A stretch of 64,000 nucleotides of DNA from Streptomyces luteolifulvus (lineage in GTDB: Bacteria; Actinomycetota; Actinomycetes; Streptomycetales; Streptomycetaceae): positions 1 through 64,000 of the forward strand of contig NZ_VZRB01000009.1 in NCBI RefSeq assembly GCF_008806595.1. Direction: 5' to 3'. Below the pieces are notes generated by a model. The model was not told the origin of the DNA and made no database searches. It was given only the letters and a program-made list of their open reading frames with translations. Position numbers and translations under genes: made by a program. Positions 8,342 through 18,043 of this stretch are shown here, piece after piece (the first letter of the stretch is position 1; each line of letters starts with the position of its first letter).

Positions 8342-10269
8342 TGGCCGGGCCGATGGGGCGGATGATGGCCGGGGGCGGCCCCGATCAGCGCTCGATGGAC
8401 TTCAAGGGCTCGGGCAAACGCCTGATCGCCCGGTTCAAGCCGGAACGCGGCACCATCTTCACGCTGCTGTTCTGCGTGGTCATCAGCGTGGGCCTCAGCG
8501 TGATCGGGCCGAAGATCCTCGGCAAGGCCACCGACCTGGTCTTCGCGGGCATCGTCGGACGCGAGATGCCGGCCGGGGCCTCGAAGGAGCAGGTCCTTCA
8601 GTCCATGCGGGAGCGGGGCGACGGCGCGGTCGCCGACATGCTCCGGAGCACGGACTTCACCCCGGGCGAGGGAATCGACTTCGGCCAGGTCGGCAGCGTG
8701 CTCATGATCGCGTTCGCCACGTTCGTGGCCGCCGGTCTGCTGATGGCGGCGGCGACGCGCCTGGTGAACCGGGCCGTCAACCAGACGATGTACCGGATGC
8801 GCAGGGACGTACAGGCGAAGCTGTCGCGGCTGCCGCTGTCGTACTTCGACAAGCGGCAGCGCGGTGAGGTGCTCAGCCGGGCGACCAACGACATCGACAA
8901 CATCGGCCAGACGCTCCAGCAGTCGATGGGCCAGCTCATCAACTCGCTGCTCACCATCATCGGTGTGCTCGCGATGATGTTCTGGGTGTCCTGGCTGCTG
9001 GCGCTGGTCGCGCTCGTCACGGTGCCGGTGTCCGCGTTCGTCGCGACGCGCGTGGGCAAGCGGTCGCAGCCGCACTTCGTGCAGCAGTGGCGTACGACCG
9101 GCAAACTCAACGCCCACATCGAGGAGATGTACACCGGGCACACGCTGGTGAAGGTGTTCGGGCGGCAGGAGGAGTCGGCCGCGCAGTTCGCCGAGCAGAA
9201 CGACGCGCTGTACGAGGCCGGGTTCAAGGCGCAGTTCAACAGCGGGGTCATGCAGCCGCTGATGATGTTCGTGTCGAACATCAACTATGTGCTGGTGGCG
9301 GTCGTCGGCGGGCTGCGGGTCGCGTCCGGCGCGCTGTCGATCGGCGATGTGCAGGCGTTCATCCAGTACTCGCGGCAGTTCTCGATGCCGCTGACGCAGG
9401 TCGCGTCGATGGCGAACCTGGTGCAGTCCGGGGTCGCCTCGGCCGAGCGGATCTTCGAACTCCTCGACGCGGAGGAGCAGGCGAAGGACCCCGTGCCGGG
9501 CCTGCGGCCGGAGGAACTGCGCGGGCGGGTCGCGCTGGAGCACGTGTCGTTCCGGTACGAACCCGACACACAGCTCATCGAGGACCTCTCCCTGGCGGTG
9601 GAACCCGGGCACACGGTCGCGATCGTCGGCCCGACCGGCGCCGGCAAGACGACCCTCGTGAACCTGCTCATGCGGTTCTACGACGTCTCCGGCGGGCGCA
9701 TCACCCTCGACGGGGTGGACATCGCGAAGATGTCCCGCGACGAACTGCGCGCCGGAATCGGCATGGTGCTCCAGGACACCTGGCTGTTCGGCGGCACGAT
9801 CGCGGAGAACATCGCCTACGGGGCGTCGCGGGAGGTCACCCGCGGCGAGATCGAGGAGGCGGCGCGCGCCGCCCACGCGGACCGGTTCGTCCGCACCCTC
9901 CCCGACGGCTACGACACCGTGATCGACGACGAGGGCACGGGCGTCAGCGCCGGTGAGAAACAGCTGATCACCATCGCGCGGGCGTTCCTGTCCGACCCGA
10001 CCATCCTCGTCCTCGACGAGGCCACGAGTTCGGTGGACACCCGGACCGAGGTGCTGATCCAGAAGGCGATGGCGAAGCTGGCGCACGGGCGGACGTCGTT
10101 CGTGATCGCGCACCGGCTGTCCACCATCCGGGACGCGGACACGATCCTCGTCATGGAGAACGGGGCGATCGTCGAGCAGGGCGCGCATGCGGAGCTGCTG
10201 GCGGCGGACGGGGCGTATGCGCGGTTGTACAAGGCGCAGTTCGCTGAGGCGGTGGCTGAGGTGGACTGA
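8341..10269 (+). CDS. ABC exporter half-transporter, consensus-site subunit
   Basis: 642 aa from ATG 8341, which shares one base with the upstream stop codon. The N-terminus has a short Met/Gly-rich cytoplasmic segment, then a six-helix domain with an insertion of about 60 residues after helix 1 (GREMPAGASKEQVLQ onward). The nucleotide-binding domain has Walker A GPTGAGKTT, Walker B LVLDEATSSVD with the catalytic Glu present, and switch His (VIAHRLSTIRD). Its signature is VSAGEKQL, not LSGGQ, and this faces the degenerate site of the partner. The pair therefore has one active and one degenerate ATPase site. Confidence 0.9.
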   Translation: MAGPMGRMMAGGGPDQRSMDFKGSGKRLIARFKPERGTIFTLLFCVVISVGLSVIGPKILGKATDLVFAGIVGREMPAGASKEQVLQSMRERGDGAVADMLRSTDFTPGEGIDFGQVGSVLMIAFATFVAAGLLMAAATRLVNRAVNQTMYRMRRDVQAKLSRLPLSYFDKRQRGEVLSRATNDIDNIGQTLQQSMGQLINSLLTIIGVLAMMFWVSWLLALVALVTVPVSAFVATRVGKRSQPHFVQQWRTTGKLNAHIEEMYTGHTLVKVFGRQEESAAQFAEQNDALYEAGFKAQFNSGVMQPLMMFVSNINYVLVAVVGGLRVASGALSIGDVQAFIQYSRQFSMPLTQVASMANLVQSGVASAERIFELLDAEEQAKDPVPGLRPEELRGRVALEHVSFRYEPDTQLIEDLSLAVEPGHTVAIVGPTGAGKTTLVNLLMRFYDVSGGRITLDGVDIAKMSRDELRAGIGMVLQDTWLFGGTIAENIAYGASREVTRGEIEEAARAAHADRFVRTLPDGYDTVIDDEGTGVSAGEKQLITIARAFLSDPTILVLDEATSSVDTRTEVLIQKAMAKLAHGRTSFVIAHRLSTIRDADTILVMENGAIVEQGAHAELLAADGAYARLYKAQFAEAVAEVD

Positions 10270-10289
10270 GCGAGTTGCCCGGCGTCGGG

Positions 10290-10361
10290 GTGCCGCTGCG
10301 CCCACCCTCCCCCGCTCTCGGCTTCGCTCGAGCGGGGGGACCCCCATCGCCCCAGCGGCAC
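10290..10361. terminator. Nested hairpin, probable bidirectional terminator and dispersed repeat
   Basis: The inner stem is CCCCCGCTC (10309-10317) with GAGCGGGGG (10330-10338). An outer stem is GTGCCGCTG (10290-10298) with CAGCGGCAC (10353-10361). It sits between the convergent exporter operon and the sigma factor gene. A related element, CCCCCGCTCTCGGCTTCGC and flanks, recurs at 25051-25088. Confidence 0.7.
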
Positions 10362-10401
10362 GACTGCCCGCAGCTGCGTCGGTGGCAGCGGCACCCTGCG
10401 C

Positions 10402-11526
10402 TCAGTCCAAGTAGCCCCTCAGCTGGTCCGCGAATGCGTGGTCGCGGAGTTTGTTGAGGGTTTTGGACTCGATCTGCCTGATCCGTTCCCGGGTGACTCC
10501 GAAGATGCGGCCGATCTCCTCCAGGGTGCGCGGGCGGCCGTCGACCAGGCCGTAGCGGAGTTGTACGACCTTCCGCTCCCGCTCCCCCAGCGTCGACAGC
10601 ACCGCCTCCAGGTGTTCCCTGAGCAGCAGGAACGCCGCCGACTCCACGGGCGAGGCGGCGTCGCCGTCCTCGATCAGGTCACCGAGGGCGACGTCGTCCT
10701 CCTCGCCGACCGGGGCGTGCAGGGAGACCGGCTCCTGGGCGAGGCGCAGCACCTCGCTGACGCGCTCGGCCGGCAGGTCGAGGTGGGCGGCGACCTCTTC
10801 CGGGGTCGGTTCGTAGCCGCGTTCCTGGAGCATACGGCGCTGGACGCGGACGACCCGGTTGATCAACTCGACCACGTGGACCGGGACCCGGATGGTGCGG
10901 GCCTGGTCGGCGAGGGCGCGGGACATGGCCTGGCGGATCCACCAGGTGGCATAGGTGGAGAACTTGTAGCCGCGGGCGTAGTCGAACTTCTCGACGGCCC
11001 GGATGAGCCCGAGGTTGCCCTCCTGCACGAGGTCGAGCATGGTCAGCCCGCGGCCGACGTACCGCTTGGCCACGGACACGACCAGCCGGAGGTTCGCCTC
11101 GATGAGGCGGCGCTTGGCCATCCGGCCCATGACGACCAGACGGTCCAGGTCGAGGGCCAACTGGCTGTCCGGGTCGAGGGTGTTGCCGAGCTTCTCCTCG
11201 GCGAACAGGCCGGCCTCCACACGGCGGGCGAGCTCGACCTCCTCGGCCGCGGTGAGCAGCGGGATACGGCCGATCTCCCGCAGGTACTGGCGGAACAGGT
11301 CCGAGGACGGGCCGCTGGTGTCGGCGCGGCCGCGGGCCGGCTCGGCGACCTCGACGGGCTCGGCCAGGGTAGGCGGGTCGTCCGGTCCGGCCGGGCCGTC
11401 CGGCTCCGCCGGGGGGTGGTGCGCGACACGGTTCTGCGGGGGGACGGCGACGAGTACGTCGGTCACCGCGTCCGGTTCCGTGCCGTCCGTACTGCTGTCG
11501 GTCTGGGCGAGGGTCTGGGTCTGCAC
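10402..11526 (-). CDS. hrdA: RNA polymerase sigma-70 family factor, HrdA-like
   Basis: 374 aa if it starts at GTG 11526, chosen because GGAGG (11535-11539 on the complement) lies 8 bp upstream. The frame stays open to 11868, but that extension lacks a good start and looks untranslated. Region 1.2 ([20 protein letters not shown]), region 2 with the -10 helix ([10 protein letters not shown]), region 3, and region 4 with the -35 helix ([15 protein letters not shown]) are complete. The acidic, Pro-rich N-terminus of about 90 residues is typical of Hrd factors. The symbol rests on memory that S. coelicolor hrdA lies in this chromosomal neighbourhood. Another principal-like sigma (hrdC/hrdD type) is possible. 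Promoter specificity should resemble HrdB. Confidence 0.8.
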   Translation of the reverse strand: MQTQTLAQTDSSTDGTEPDAVTDVLVAVPPQNRVAHHPPAEPDGPAGPDDPPTLAEPVEVAEPARGRADTSGPSSDLFRQYLREIGRIPLLTAAEEVELARRVEAGLFAEEKLGNTLDPDSQLALDLDRLVVMGRMAKRRLIEANLRLVVSVAKRYVGRGLTMLDLVQEGNLGLIRAVEKFDYARGYKFSTYATWWIRQAMSRALADQARTIRVPVHVVELINRVVRVQRRMLQERGYEPTPEEVAAHLDLPAERVSEVLRLAQEPVSLHAPVGEEDDVALGDLIEDGDAASPVESAAFLLLREHLEAVLSTLGERERKVVQLRYGLVDGRPRTLEEIGRIFGVTRERIRQIESKTLNKLRDHAFADQLRGYLD

Positions 11527-11789
11527 GGGGGCGACCTCCAGGATGATCGCTGCTGAGGTGTGCGGCAGCGCTGCTAGGGGGGCGGAGTCGGCGGCCACGC
11601 CGCTGTCCGTCCCGTACGCGATGAGCGGAACCGCGGGGGTGTGGGACCCGTGGGGGACGGATCGGCCGCGCTCCGAGGACTCAGGCACCGGACCCAGTGT
11701 GGAGTACGACACATCCCCGCCACGAGGGGCGTGCGGTGACTTTTTGAGTCCGGTCCGTGACCGCGTGGTTACCGCCGAGGGAAACGCGG

Positions 11790-12041
11790 ATGCCCGTGAG
11801 GCACCTGAACTGGGACGATCAGCGAGTGCCGCTCCCCGTACGAAACCCATGTCACGGTCCGCTGCCACAGCCCCGCCGAGTTCCTGCGGCTGCGCCGCTG
11901 GGCAGCCGCGACCGGCCTCAGCTGACCCACAACGTGCCGGCCCGCGGACGGATGCGCGAACAGCCCATGCTCACCCTGTCGGGTTCCCCGTCCTGCGCCG
12001 CTCAATCGGCGCGGGCCCGGGAAGTGACGGCGCGCGGCTGA
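11790..12041 (+). pseudogene. Decayed small conserved gene with frame changes
   Basis: Protein-like signal jumps frames. The first frame starts at ATG 11790 ([16 protein letters not shown]). The next reads [20 protein letters not shown] then WAAATGL from 11839. The first frame resumes near 11920 with [19 protein letters not shown] and stops at 12041, abutting the dnaG stop on the other strand. The pieces join into one plausible polypeptide of ~80 aa, which I associate only loosely with small Streptomyces proteins ending in a THIVLDRGR...QPMLT motif. It is either a pseudogene or contains sequence errors; it could also be coincidence. Confidence 0.4.
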
Positions 12042-13943
12042 CTACAGTGCCGCCGCCCCCTGCTCCCGCAGGGCCTGGTCGTACTGTTGAAGGATCCACA
12101 ACTCGTTCTGTACGGCGGCCAGTTGGGCCGGGTCGCCGGTCGTGCCGAGGCGGGTGAGGGTGGACTGGATGTCGCGGATGCGGCGTTCCACGGCGCGGCG
12201 GCGGACCGTGACGAGCTGGTCGCCCGCGTAGTTCTCGTCGACCGTCTTGCGCATGATCGCCTCGACCGCGAGCTCCGTGACCATCGCGCGGACGGTGTCG
12301 TCGGGGGCCGCCTCACGGACGCGGACGAGGTATTCCTGCGGGTCCTGCGTGCCGTACTCCGCGCCGCCGGCGTCCAGGATCGCCTGGCGTACGGCGGCGT
12401 AGGGCGCCGCGGTGAACTCGTCGACGCCGTACGCGTCGAACGCCGGGGAGACCAGCTCCGGCTGCTGGAGGGCGAGTTTGAGCAGTTCGCGCTCGGTGGC
12501 GTACACGGGGTTGCGGAGGGTCAGGGCGGGGCCGGAGGCCGTGGGGCGGGGGGCGGCGTCGTACTGCCGGCCGCCGCGCGCCGGCGCCGGGCCGCTCCTG
12601 CCGCCCCGCTCCCGTGCCCAACGGGCCAGCTGGGCCACCCTCTTGACCACGAACTGGGTGTCGAGGATGCCGAGCATGCCGGCGAGCTGCACGGCGACCT
12701 CGTGCTGTGCACCGGTGTTCTTGATGCGGGCGACGATCGGGGCGGCCTCGTCGAGCGCGGCGGCGCGGCCCGCCGGGGTGTCCAGGTCGTAGCGGACGAC
12801 GATCTGGCGCAGGGCGAACTCGAACAGCGGAGTGCGTGGTTCGACCAGGTCCGCGACCGCCTCGTCCCCCTTGGCGAGGCGCAGTTCGCAGGGGTCCATG
12901 TTGTCCGGGGCGATCGCGATGTACGTCTCGGCGGCGAACTTCTGGTCGTCCTCGAAGGCGCGCAGGGCGGCCTTCTGGCCGGCCGCGTCGCCGTCGAAGG
13001 TGAAGATCACGCGGGCGCTGCCGTTGTCCATCAGCAGCCTGCGGAGGATCTTGATGTGGTCGCCGCCGAACGCCGTGCCGCAGGTCGCGATCGCGGTCGT
13101 GACGCCCGCGAGATGGCAGGCCATGACATCCGTGTAGCCCTCGACCACGACCGCTCGGCTGGACTTGGCGATGTCCTTCTTCGCCAGGTCGATGCCGTAG
13201 AGGACCTGGGACTTCCGGTAGATCGCGGTTTCGGGGGTGTTGAGGTACTTGGGGCCGTTGTCCGCCTCGTACAGCTTGCGGGCACCGAAGCCCACCACGT
13301 CGCCGCCGATGTCGCGGATCGGCCACATCAGACGGCCGCGGAAGCGGTCGATGGGGCCGCGGCGGCCCTCCTGGGAAAGACCGGAGAGGAGGAGTTCCTT
13401 GTCGGTGAAGCCCTTGCCGCGGAGGTAGCGGGTGAGGTGGTCCCAGCCCTGGGGGCTGTAGCCGACGGAGAAGTGCTCGGCGGCCGCCTGGTCGAAGCCG
13501 CGCTCGGCGAGGAACGCACGGCCGGTGTCGGCCTCGGGGCCGGTGGCCAGCTGCTCCGCGTACCAGTCGGCGGCGGTCTTGTGGGCCTCGACCAGGCGGA
13601 TGCGTTCGCCGCGCTGGTGGGCTGGGTTGTAGCCGCCCTCCTCGTACCGCAGGGTGATGCCGGCCTGGGCGGCGAGGCGCTCGACCGCCTCGGAGAAGGA
13701 GAGATGGTCGACCTTCATCACGAACGTGATGGTGTCGCCGCCCTCCTGGCAGCCGAAGCAGTGGAAGAGTCCCTTGCTCGGGCTGACCTGGAAGGACGGC
13801 GACTTCTCGTCGTGGAAGGGGCACAGGCCCTTGAGGTTTCCGCCGCCCGCGCCTCGCAGCTGGAGGTACTCGGACACGACGGCGTCGATCGGGACCGCGT
13901 CCCGTACCGCCTTCACGTCCTCGTCGTTGATCCGTCCTGCCAC
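12042..13943 (-). CDS. dnaG: DNA primase DnaG
   Basis: 633 aa from GTG 13943. It makes RNA primers for replication at the fork with DnaB. The N-terminal CHC2 zinc finger is clear (CPFHDEKSPSFQ, then FHCFGCQEGGD). The TOPRIM core follows (VVVEGYTDVMACHLAG and FTFDGDAAGQKAALRAFED), holding the metal-binding Glu and Asp pair. The C-terminal ~150 residues, after a Pro/Arg linker near residue 470, form the helicase-binding domain. In many bacteria dnaG neighbours a sigma-70 gene, and here hrdA lies downstream on the same strand. Confidence 0.97.
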   Translation of the reverse strand: MAGRINDEDVKAVRDAVPIDAVVSEYLQLRGAGGGNLKGLCPFHDEKSPSFQVSPSKGLFHCFGCQEGGDTITFVMKVDHLSFSEAVERLAAQAGITLRYEEGGYNPAHQRGERIRLVEAHKTAADWYAEQLATGPEADTGRAFLAERGFDQAAAEHFSVGYSPQGWDHLTRYLRGKGFTDKELLLSGLSQEGRRGPIDRFRGRLMWPIRDIGGDVVGFGARKLYEADNGPKYLNTPETAIYRKSQVLYGIDLAKKDIAKSSRAVVVEGYTDVMACHLAGVTTAIATCGTAFGGDHIKILRRLLMDNGSARVIFTFDGDAAGQKAALRAFEDDQKFAAETYIAIAPDNMDPCELRLAKGDEAVADLVEPRTPLFEFALRQIVVRYDLDTPAGRAAALDEAAPIVARIKNTGAQHEVAVQLAGMLGILDTQFVVKRVAQLARWARERGGRSGPAPARGGRQYDAAPRPTASGPALTLRNPVYATERELLKLALQQPELVSPAFDAYGVDEFTAAPYAAVRQAILDAGGAEYGTQDPQEYLVRVREAAPDDTVRAMVTELAVEAIMRKTVDENYAGDQLVTVRRRAVERRIRDIQSTLTRLGTTGDPAQLAAVQNELWILQQYDQALREQGAAAL

Positions 13944-14006
13944 GCGGTGATTCTACGGGGCCGAACTGACACTCCTGGGGCGCGCCGACCGACCCTCGGC
14001 CGGGGT

Positions 14007-14024
14007 CCGGGGGTTGTCCCCCGG
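14007..14024 (-). terminator. Hairpin between the flavoprotein gene and dnaG
   Basis: CCGGGGG (14007-14013) pairs with CCCCCGG (14018-14024) around TTGT. It follows the flavoprotein gene by about 40 bp on the minus strand and could end that transcript before dnaG. No T-run. Confidence 0.4.
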
Positions 14025-14062
14025 GAATTGGGGCACGGGGGCGGTCGGACAGTCCCGTTCGG

Positions 14063-15328
14063 CTAGGAGACGAGGCTGTCCAGCGGAATGTGCGGGTCCG
14101 CCAGCGCCTCCGTGTTCACCCGAGCCTTCGAGCGGATCAGCCGCTGAATCGGCTCTGTGACGTCCCATACGTTCACATTCATCCCGGCGAGCACCCTGCG
14201 GTCCTTCACCCAGAACGCGATGAACTCCCGCTTTCCGGCGTCGCCCCGGATCACCACCGCGTCGTACGACCCCGGGGGCGCCCAGCCGGAGTACTCCATC
14301 CCGAGGTCGTACTGGTCGGTGAAGAAGTAGGGCAGGCGGTCGTATGTCACCTCCTGCCCGAGCATCGCGCGCGCGGCCGCCGGGCCGCCGTTCAGTGCGT
14401 TGGCCCAGTGCTCCACGCGCAGCCGCGTGCCGAACAGGGCGTGCGGGAAGGAGACGATGTCACCGGCCGCGTAGATGGCGGGGTCGGAGGTGCGCAACCG
14501 TTCGTCGACGACGATGCCGCCGCCGAGTGCGCGGTCGGCGATCTCCAGGCCCGCCGCCTCGGCCAGGCTGGTGCGGGGGGCCGCCCCGATGGCCGCCAGG
14601 ACCGCATGGGCGGGGTGTTCCTCCCCGTCGTCGGTGCGGGCGGCGAGCACCATGCCGTCCTGGCCGGTGATCTCGGTGAGCCTCGCGCCGAAGTGGAAGC
14701 GGACACCGTGCTCCTTGTGCAGGTCGGTGAAGAGCTGGCCGAGCTCGGGGCCGAGGACCGAGTGCAGCGGGGTCTGTCCCCGGTGGACCACGGTGACCTC
14801 CGCGCCGTACTCCCGGGCGGCCGCCGCGACCTCCAGTCCGATCCAGCCGGCGCCCGCGATCACGAGGTGGCCGTTGTCCCGGCCGAGTGCGGTGAGGACA
14901 CCCTTGAGGCGTTCGGCGTGGGCGAGGCGGCGCAGATGGTGGACGCCCGCCAGGTCCGTGCCCGGGATGTCCAGGCGGCGCGGCTCGGCGCCGGTCGCGA
15001 GGAGCAGCTTGTCGTAGTGGACGAGCGTGCCGTCCTCACCGAAGCGGACCGTCTTCGCCGTACGGTCGACGGCGTCGACGGTCTGGCCGAGGTGCAGCTC
15101 GATGTCGTTGCGGGCGTACCACGCGGGCTCGTGGACGAAGACGCTGTCGCGTTCCTCCTTGCCGAGCAGATAGCCCTTGGAGAGGGGAGGCCGCTCGTAC
15201 GGGTGGTCACGTTCGTCGCAGATCAGTATCACGCGGCCGGTGAAGCCCTCCGCTCGGAGCGTCTCGGCCGCCTTCGCGCCGGCGAGGCCGCCTCCGACGA
15301 TGACGAATGTCTGGTCCGCGTCGACCAC
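14063..15328 (-). CDS. FAD-dependent oxidoreductase, ferredoxin-reductase-like
   Basis: 421 aa from GTG 15328, with GAGGAGG 6 bp upstream. It has the two dinucleotide-binding folds of the NAD(P)H:ferredoxin/putidaredoxin reductase family: FVIVGGGLAGAKAAETL (FAD, residues 8-24) and LVIAGAGWIGLEVAAAA (NADH, near 155). The FAD ribityl motif IYAAGDIVSF lies near residue 280. The C-terminal domain (YFFTDQYDLGMEYSGW) is typical of rhodocoxin or BphA4-type reductases. The electron acceptor, a ferredoxin or P450 partner, is not next door. It differs in sequence and context from the nitrite-reductase-linked flavoprotein at 25262. Confidence 0.88.
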   Translation of the reverse strand: MVDADQTFVIVGGGLAGAKAAETLRAEGFTGRVILICDERDHPYERPPLSKGYLLGKEERDSVFVHEPAWYARNDIELHLGQTVDAVDRTAKTVRFGEDGTLVHYDKLLLATGAEPRRLDIPGTDLAGVHHLRRLAHAERLKGVLTALGRDNGHLVIAGAGWIGLEVAAAAREYGAEVTVVHRGQTPLHSVLGPELGQLFTDLHKEHGVRFHFGARLTEITGQDGMVLAARTDDGEEHPAHAVLAAIGAAPRTSLAEAAGLEIADRALGGGIVVDERLRTSDPAIYAAGDIVSFPHALFGTRLRVEHWANALNGGPAAARAMLGQEVTYDRLPYFFTDQYDLGMEYSGWAPPGSYDAVVIRGDAGKREFIAFWVKDRRVLAGMNVNVWDVTEPIQRLIRSKARVNTEALADPHIPLDSLVS

Positions 15329-15432
15329 TTGATGCCTCCTCTTAAGGGTGCCGCCACATGCGAGCGTCCCGCACGGAGTGTGATGGGGGAAGAGGGAGTG
15401 GCCCGATCAGGCCACGGAGGGTCACGTAGGTG

Positions 15433-16740
15433 TCACATGCGCCCCGTCAGTCTCGCGTGCAGCGAGCGCGCCGACGCGTCGGTGAGGGAGGCGATCTGGT
15501 CGACGATCACCCGCTTGCGGGCGCGGTCGTCCGCCGCCTGGTCGAACAGGGCGCGGAACTGGGGGTCCAGGCCCTTTGGGGCACGCGCGGTGAGCGCCTC
15601 CGCCAATTCGGCCACCACGATCCGCTGGTCGGCGCGGAGCCGCTCCTGTTCCGCGCGCTGCATGACATACCGGTCGGCGACCGCCTTGAGGACCGCGCAC
15701 TCCATCCGGGTGTCGTTCGGTACGACGAGTTCGGCGCCGTACCGGGTGAGGCGGCCTCCGCCGTACGCCTCGCGCGTGGCCCCCTCGGCGGCGAGGCAGA
15801 AGCGGCCGATGAGCTGGCTGGTGGCGTCCTTGAGGCGGGCCTGGGCGACGGCCGAGCCGTCGTAGCCGTGCGGCCACCACTCCTGGGCCTGGAGACGGTC
15901 GAGGGCCTCGGCGAGTTCGGCGGGGTCGGTGTCCGCGGGCACGTACCGGCCGACGGCGACCGCGAAGACCGACTGGCGTTCGGGCTCCCGGCGCAGGCGG
16001 TCGGGGTCGATGTGGCCGGCGTGCAGGCCGTCCTCGACGTCGTGCACCGAGTAGGCCACGTCGTCGGACCAGTCCATGACCTGGGCCTCGAAGGTGGTGC
16101 GGGTGCCGGGGGCCTCCGCCCGGACCCAGTCGAAGACGGGACGGTCGTCGTCGTAGACACCGAACTTCGGGGACTTGGGGTCGGTGGGGTGGGCGCCGCG
16201 GGGCCACGGGTACTTGGTGGCGGCGTCGAGGGCGGCGCGGGTGAGGTTGAGGCCGACGGAGCCGTCGCCGGTGAAGCGCTTCGGTTCGATCCTCGTCAGA
16301 AGGCGCAAGGACTGGGCGTTGCCCTCGAAGCCGCCGCAGTTCTCGGCGAACTCGTTGAGCGCCTGTTCGCCGTTGTGACCGAAGGGCGGGTGGCCGAGGT
16401 CGTGGGAGAGGCAGGCGGCTTCCACGAGGTCCGGGTCGCAGCCGAGGGCCGCGCCGAGTTCGCGGCCGACCTGCGCGCACTCCAGGGAATGGGTGAGGCG
16501 GGTGCGGGGGCTGGCGTCCCAGGCGGTGGCGCTGCGCTCGCCGGGGGTGACGACCTGGGTCTTGCCGGCGAGCCTTCTGAGCGCGGCGGAGTGCAGGATG
16601 CGGGCGCGGTCGCGTTGGAAGGCGGTGCGGCCGGGGCGTTTGTCCGGCTCTGCGGCCCAGCGGGCGACTGACGTCGGGTCGTAGCCGGGGGGTGGGACGT
16701 GGTTCTCGTGCGGGTGTTGTGCGGTGCGGTTGCCTTCCAT
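15433..16740 (-). CDS. dgt: Deoxyguanosinetriphosphate triphosphohydrolase-like protein
   Basis: 435 aa starting at ATG 16740 ([17 protein letters not shown]). It cleaves dNTPs to the nucleoside and triphosphate, controlling dNTP pools. The HD-domain metal ligands are visible: H in [17 protein letters not shown], the HD pair in [17 protein letters not shown], and a later Asp in [35 protein letters not shown] is the conserved N-terminal stretch. Open frame continues upstream of 16740 but looks unlike the family. It lies in the dnaG-side minus-strand block, where dgt and dnaG are frequent actinobacterial neighbours. Confidence 0.92.
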   Translation of the reverse strand: MEGNRTAQHPHENHVPPPGYDPTSVARWAAEPDKRPGRTAFQRDRARILHSAALRRLAGKTQVVTPGERSATAWDASPRTRLTHSLECAQVGRELGAALGCDPDLVEAACLSHDLGHPPFGHNGEQALNEFAENCGGFEGNAQSLRLLTRIEPKRFTGDGSVGLNLTRAALDAATKYPWPRGAHPTDPKSPKFGVYDDDRPVFDWVRAEAPGTRTTFEAQVMDWSDDVAYSVHDVEDGLHAGHIDPDRLRREPERQSVFAVAVGRYVPADTDPAELAEALDRLQAQEWWPHGYDGSAVAQARLKDATSQLIGRFCLAAEGATREAYGGGRLTRYGAELVVPNDTRMECAVLKAVADRYVMQRAEQERLRADQRIVVAELAEALTARAPKGLDPQFRALFDQAADDRARKRVIVDQIASLTDASARSLHARLTGRM

Positions 16741-16915
16741 GTGTCGACAGTACGGGTCGGTAGTGACAATTGGGGTGTTGCGGGGCGCCCAGGCGTCTGC
16801 CGGGTGTTGTTGTGGTGCGTGTGCGGGTGCGTGGGGGCTTGTCGCGCCCACGAGGCGGAGCCGCACTTTGTCACAGCCCCGTGCCCCCATGGGGCTGTTG
16901 CGGTCAGCCCCCGTC

Positions 16916-17830
16916 TCAGGCCGAGGCCAGTGCGGGGGCCGTCACGGTGGACGGCGTTGCCAGGGCCTGGTCGTAGCGGTGCAGGATCAGGCGGGCCATC
17001 GCGGGGTGGGTCCCCAGGGGGGCCGAGGCCAACCAGGGGGCCGCCTGGGCGCATTCCGTGGCGAACCGGCCGGGGGCCGTGAAGCAGGACGCCACGGCGA
17101 TGCGGTGGCGGCCGCGGGCGGCGAGGGCGCGCAGGGCGGTGGGGACCGTGGGCTCGGCGGTGGTGGCGTAGGCGGGGACCACCGGGACGCCGAGGCGTTC
17201 GGCGAGGAGCCGGGCCGTGCGGCCGGTGTCGACGGCGGAGTCGGGGTCGCGGGAGCCCGCGGCGGCGAGCACGACTCCGCTCGCGCGGCGGGTGGCCTCG
17301 TCCATACGGGTTCGCCAGCCGGCCTCGACCAGACGGGCGTGGAGCGTCTCCACGAGGAGCGGGTGCGGGCCCAGCGGGGCGGCCATGCGCGTGCGTACCG
17401 GTGCGGCGGCTGCCATCTCGGGGATGTCCTGCTTGATGTGGTAGCCGCGGCTGAGCAGCAGGGGCACGAGGACCGCCTCCTCGCTGCGGAGGGCGGCGAG
17501 CGTGTCGGGCAGCAGGGGCTCGTTCAGCTCGATGTGACCGAGGTGCACGGGAAGGCCGGGGCGCAGCTCGCGGACGCGGTCGAGGAGCGTTCGGACCGTG
17601 CTCAGGGCGCGCGGGTCGCGGCTGCCGTGCGCCACGAGGACGAGCGCGGGCGGGGCAGGGCGCCGTCTGCCGTCGAGCGAGACGAGGCTGAGCTGGCTGG
17701 CGAGCTGGCTGCTGATCCGGTTCATGAGGTGCGCCGTACTGTCGAGGTGGGCTCCCTGGGGCGGGCCCCCGGTCGGGGTCACCCGGGGGAGGGTCGTGGA
17801 CTCGTCGCGGGGATGGTTCGACGCCGTCAT
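16916..17830 (-). CDS. Sirohydrochlorin chelatase-like protein (CbiX/SirB family)
   Basis: 304 aa. Two CbiX-like halves are present. The first begins [17 protein letters not shown], with the metal-binding His, and continues [17 protein letters not shown] and [16 protein letters not shown]. The second ([20 protein letters not shown]) has lost the equivalent His. These enzymes insert Fe2+ (or Co2+) into sirohydrochlorin. Siroheme is the cofactor of the nitrite reductase encoded at 26485, so the function fits the locus. An N-terminal tail of about 60 residues is not typical, and a later start ([15 protein letters not shown]) is possible. Confidence 0.85.
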   Translation of the reverse strand: MTASNHPRDESTTLPRVTPTGGPPQGAHLDSTAHLMNRISSQLASQLSLVSLDGRRRPAPPALVLVAHGSRDPRALSTVRTLLDRVRELRPGLPVHLGHIELNEPLLPDTLAALRSEEAVLVPLLLSRGYHIKQDIPEMAAAAPVRTRMAAPLGPHPLLVETLHARLVEAGWRTRMDEATRRASGVVLAAAGSRDPDSAVDTGRTARLLAERLGVPVVPAYATTAEPTVPTALRALAARGRHRIAVASCFTAPGRFATECAQAAPWLASAPLGTHPAMARLILHRYDQALATPSTVTAPALASA

Positions 17831-18043
17831 GTACCGATGGTGACGAAGGGACGTTGCCGCCCCGTTGCCTGGGAATGACAGGTGTTTTCCGGGGGTTCAC
17901 GGTGGGGTGCCGGGGGTGTGTGAGGCCGGGTGACCTGGGGATACGCCCTCGCGAGTGAACCTGGTCACAGTGCGGGCGACGAACCGGAGTGCCTGACAGG
18001 ACGTCTCTGACTGTCGAAGGGCCGACCGGGGAGGGACCGTCCG

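Noticed and set aside
8293..10347. Very long open frame on the minus strand opposite the second ABC exporter gene
   Set aside because: Its translation is His/Arg/Asp-rich without motifs, and the plus strand has complete ABC motifs. It is a GC-bias shadow.
11527..11868. N-terminal extension of the HrdA-like sigma factor
   Set aside because: GTG 11526 has GGAGG at ideal distance; upstream codons show no conserved sequence and include AT-rich promoter-like DNA.
12087..14066. 659-codon open frame opposite dnaG
   Set aside because: Gly/Ala/Val-rich shadow without any domain; dnaG is certain.
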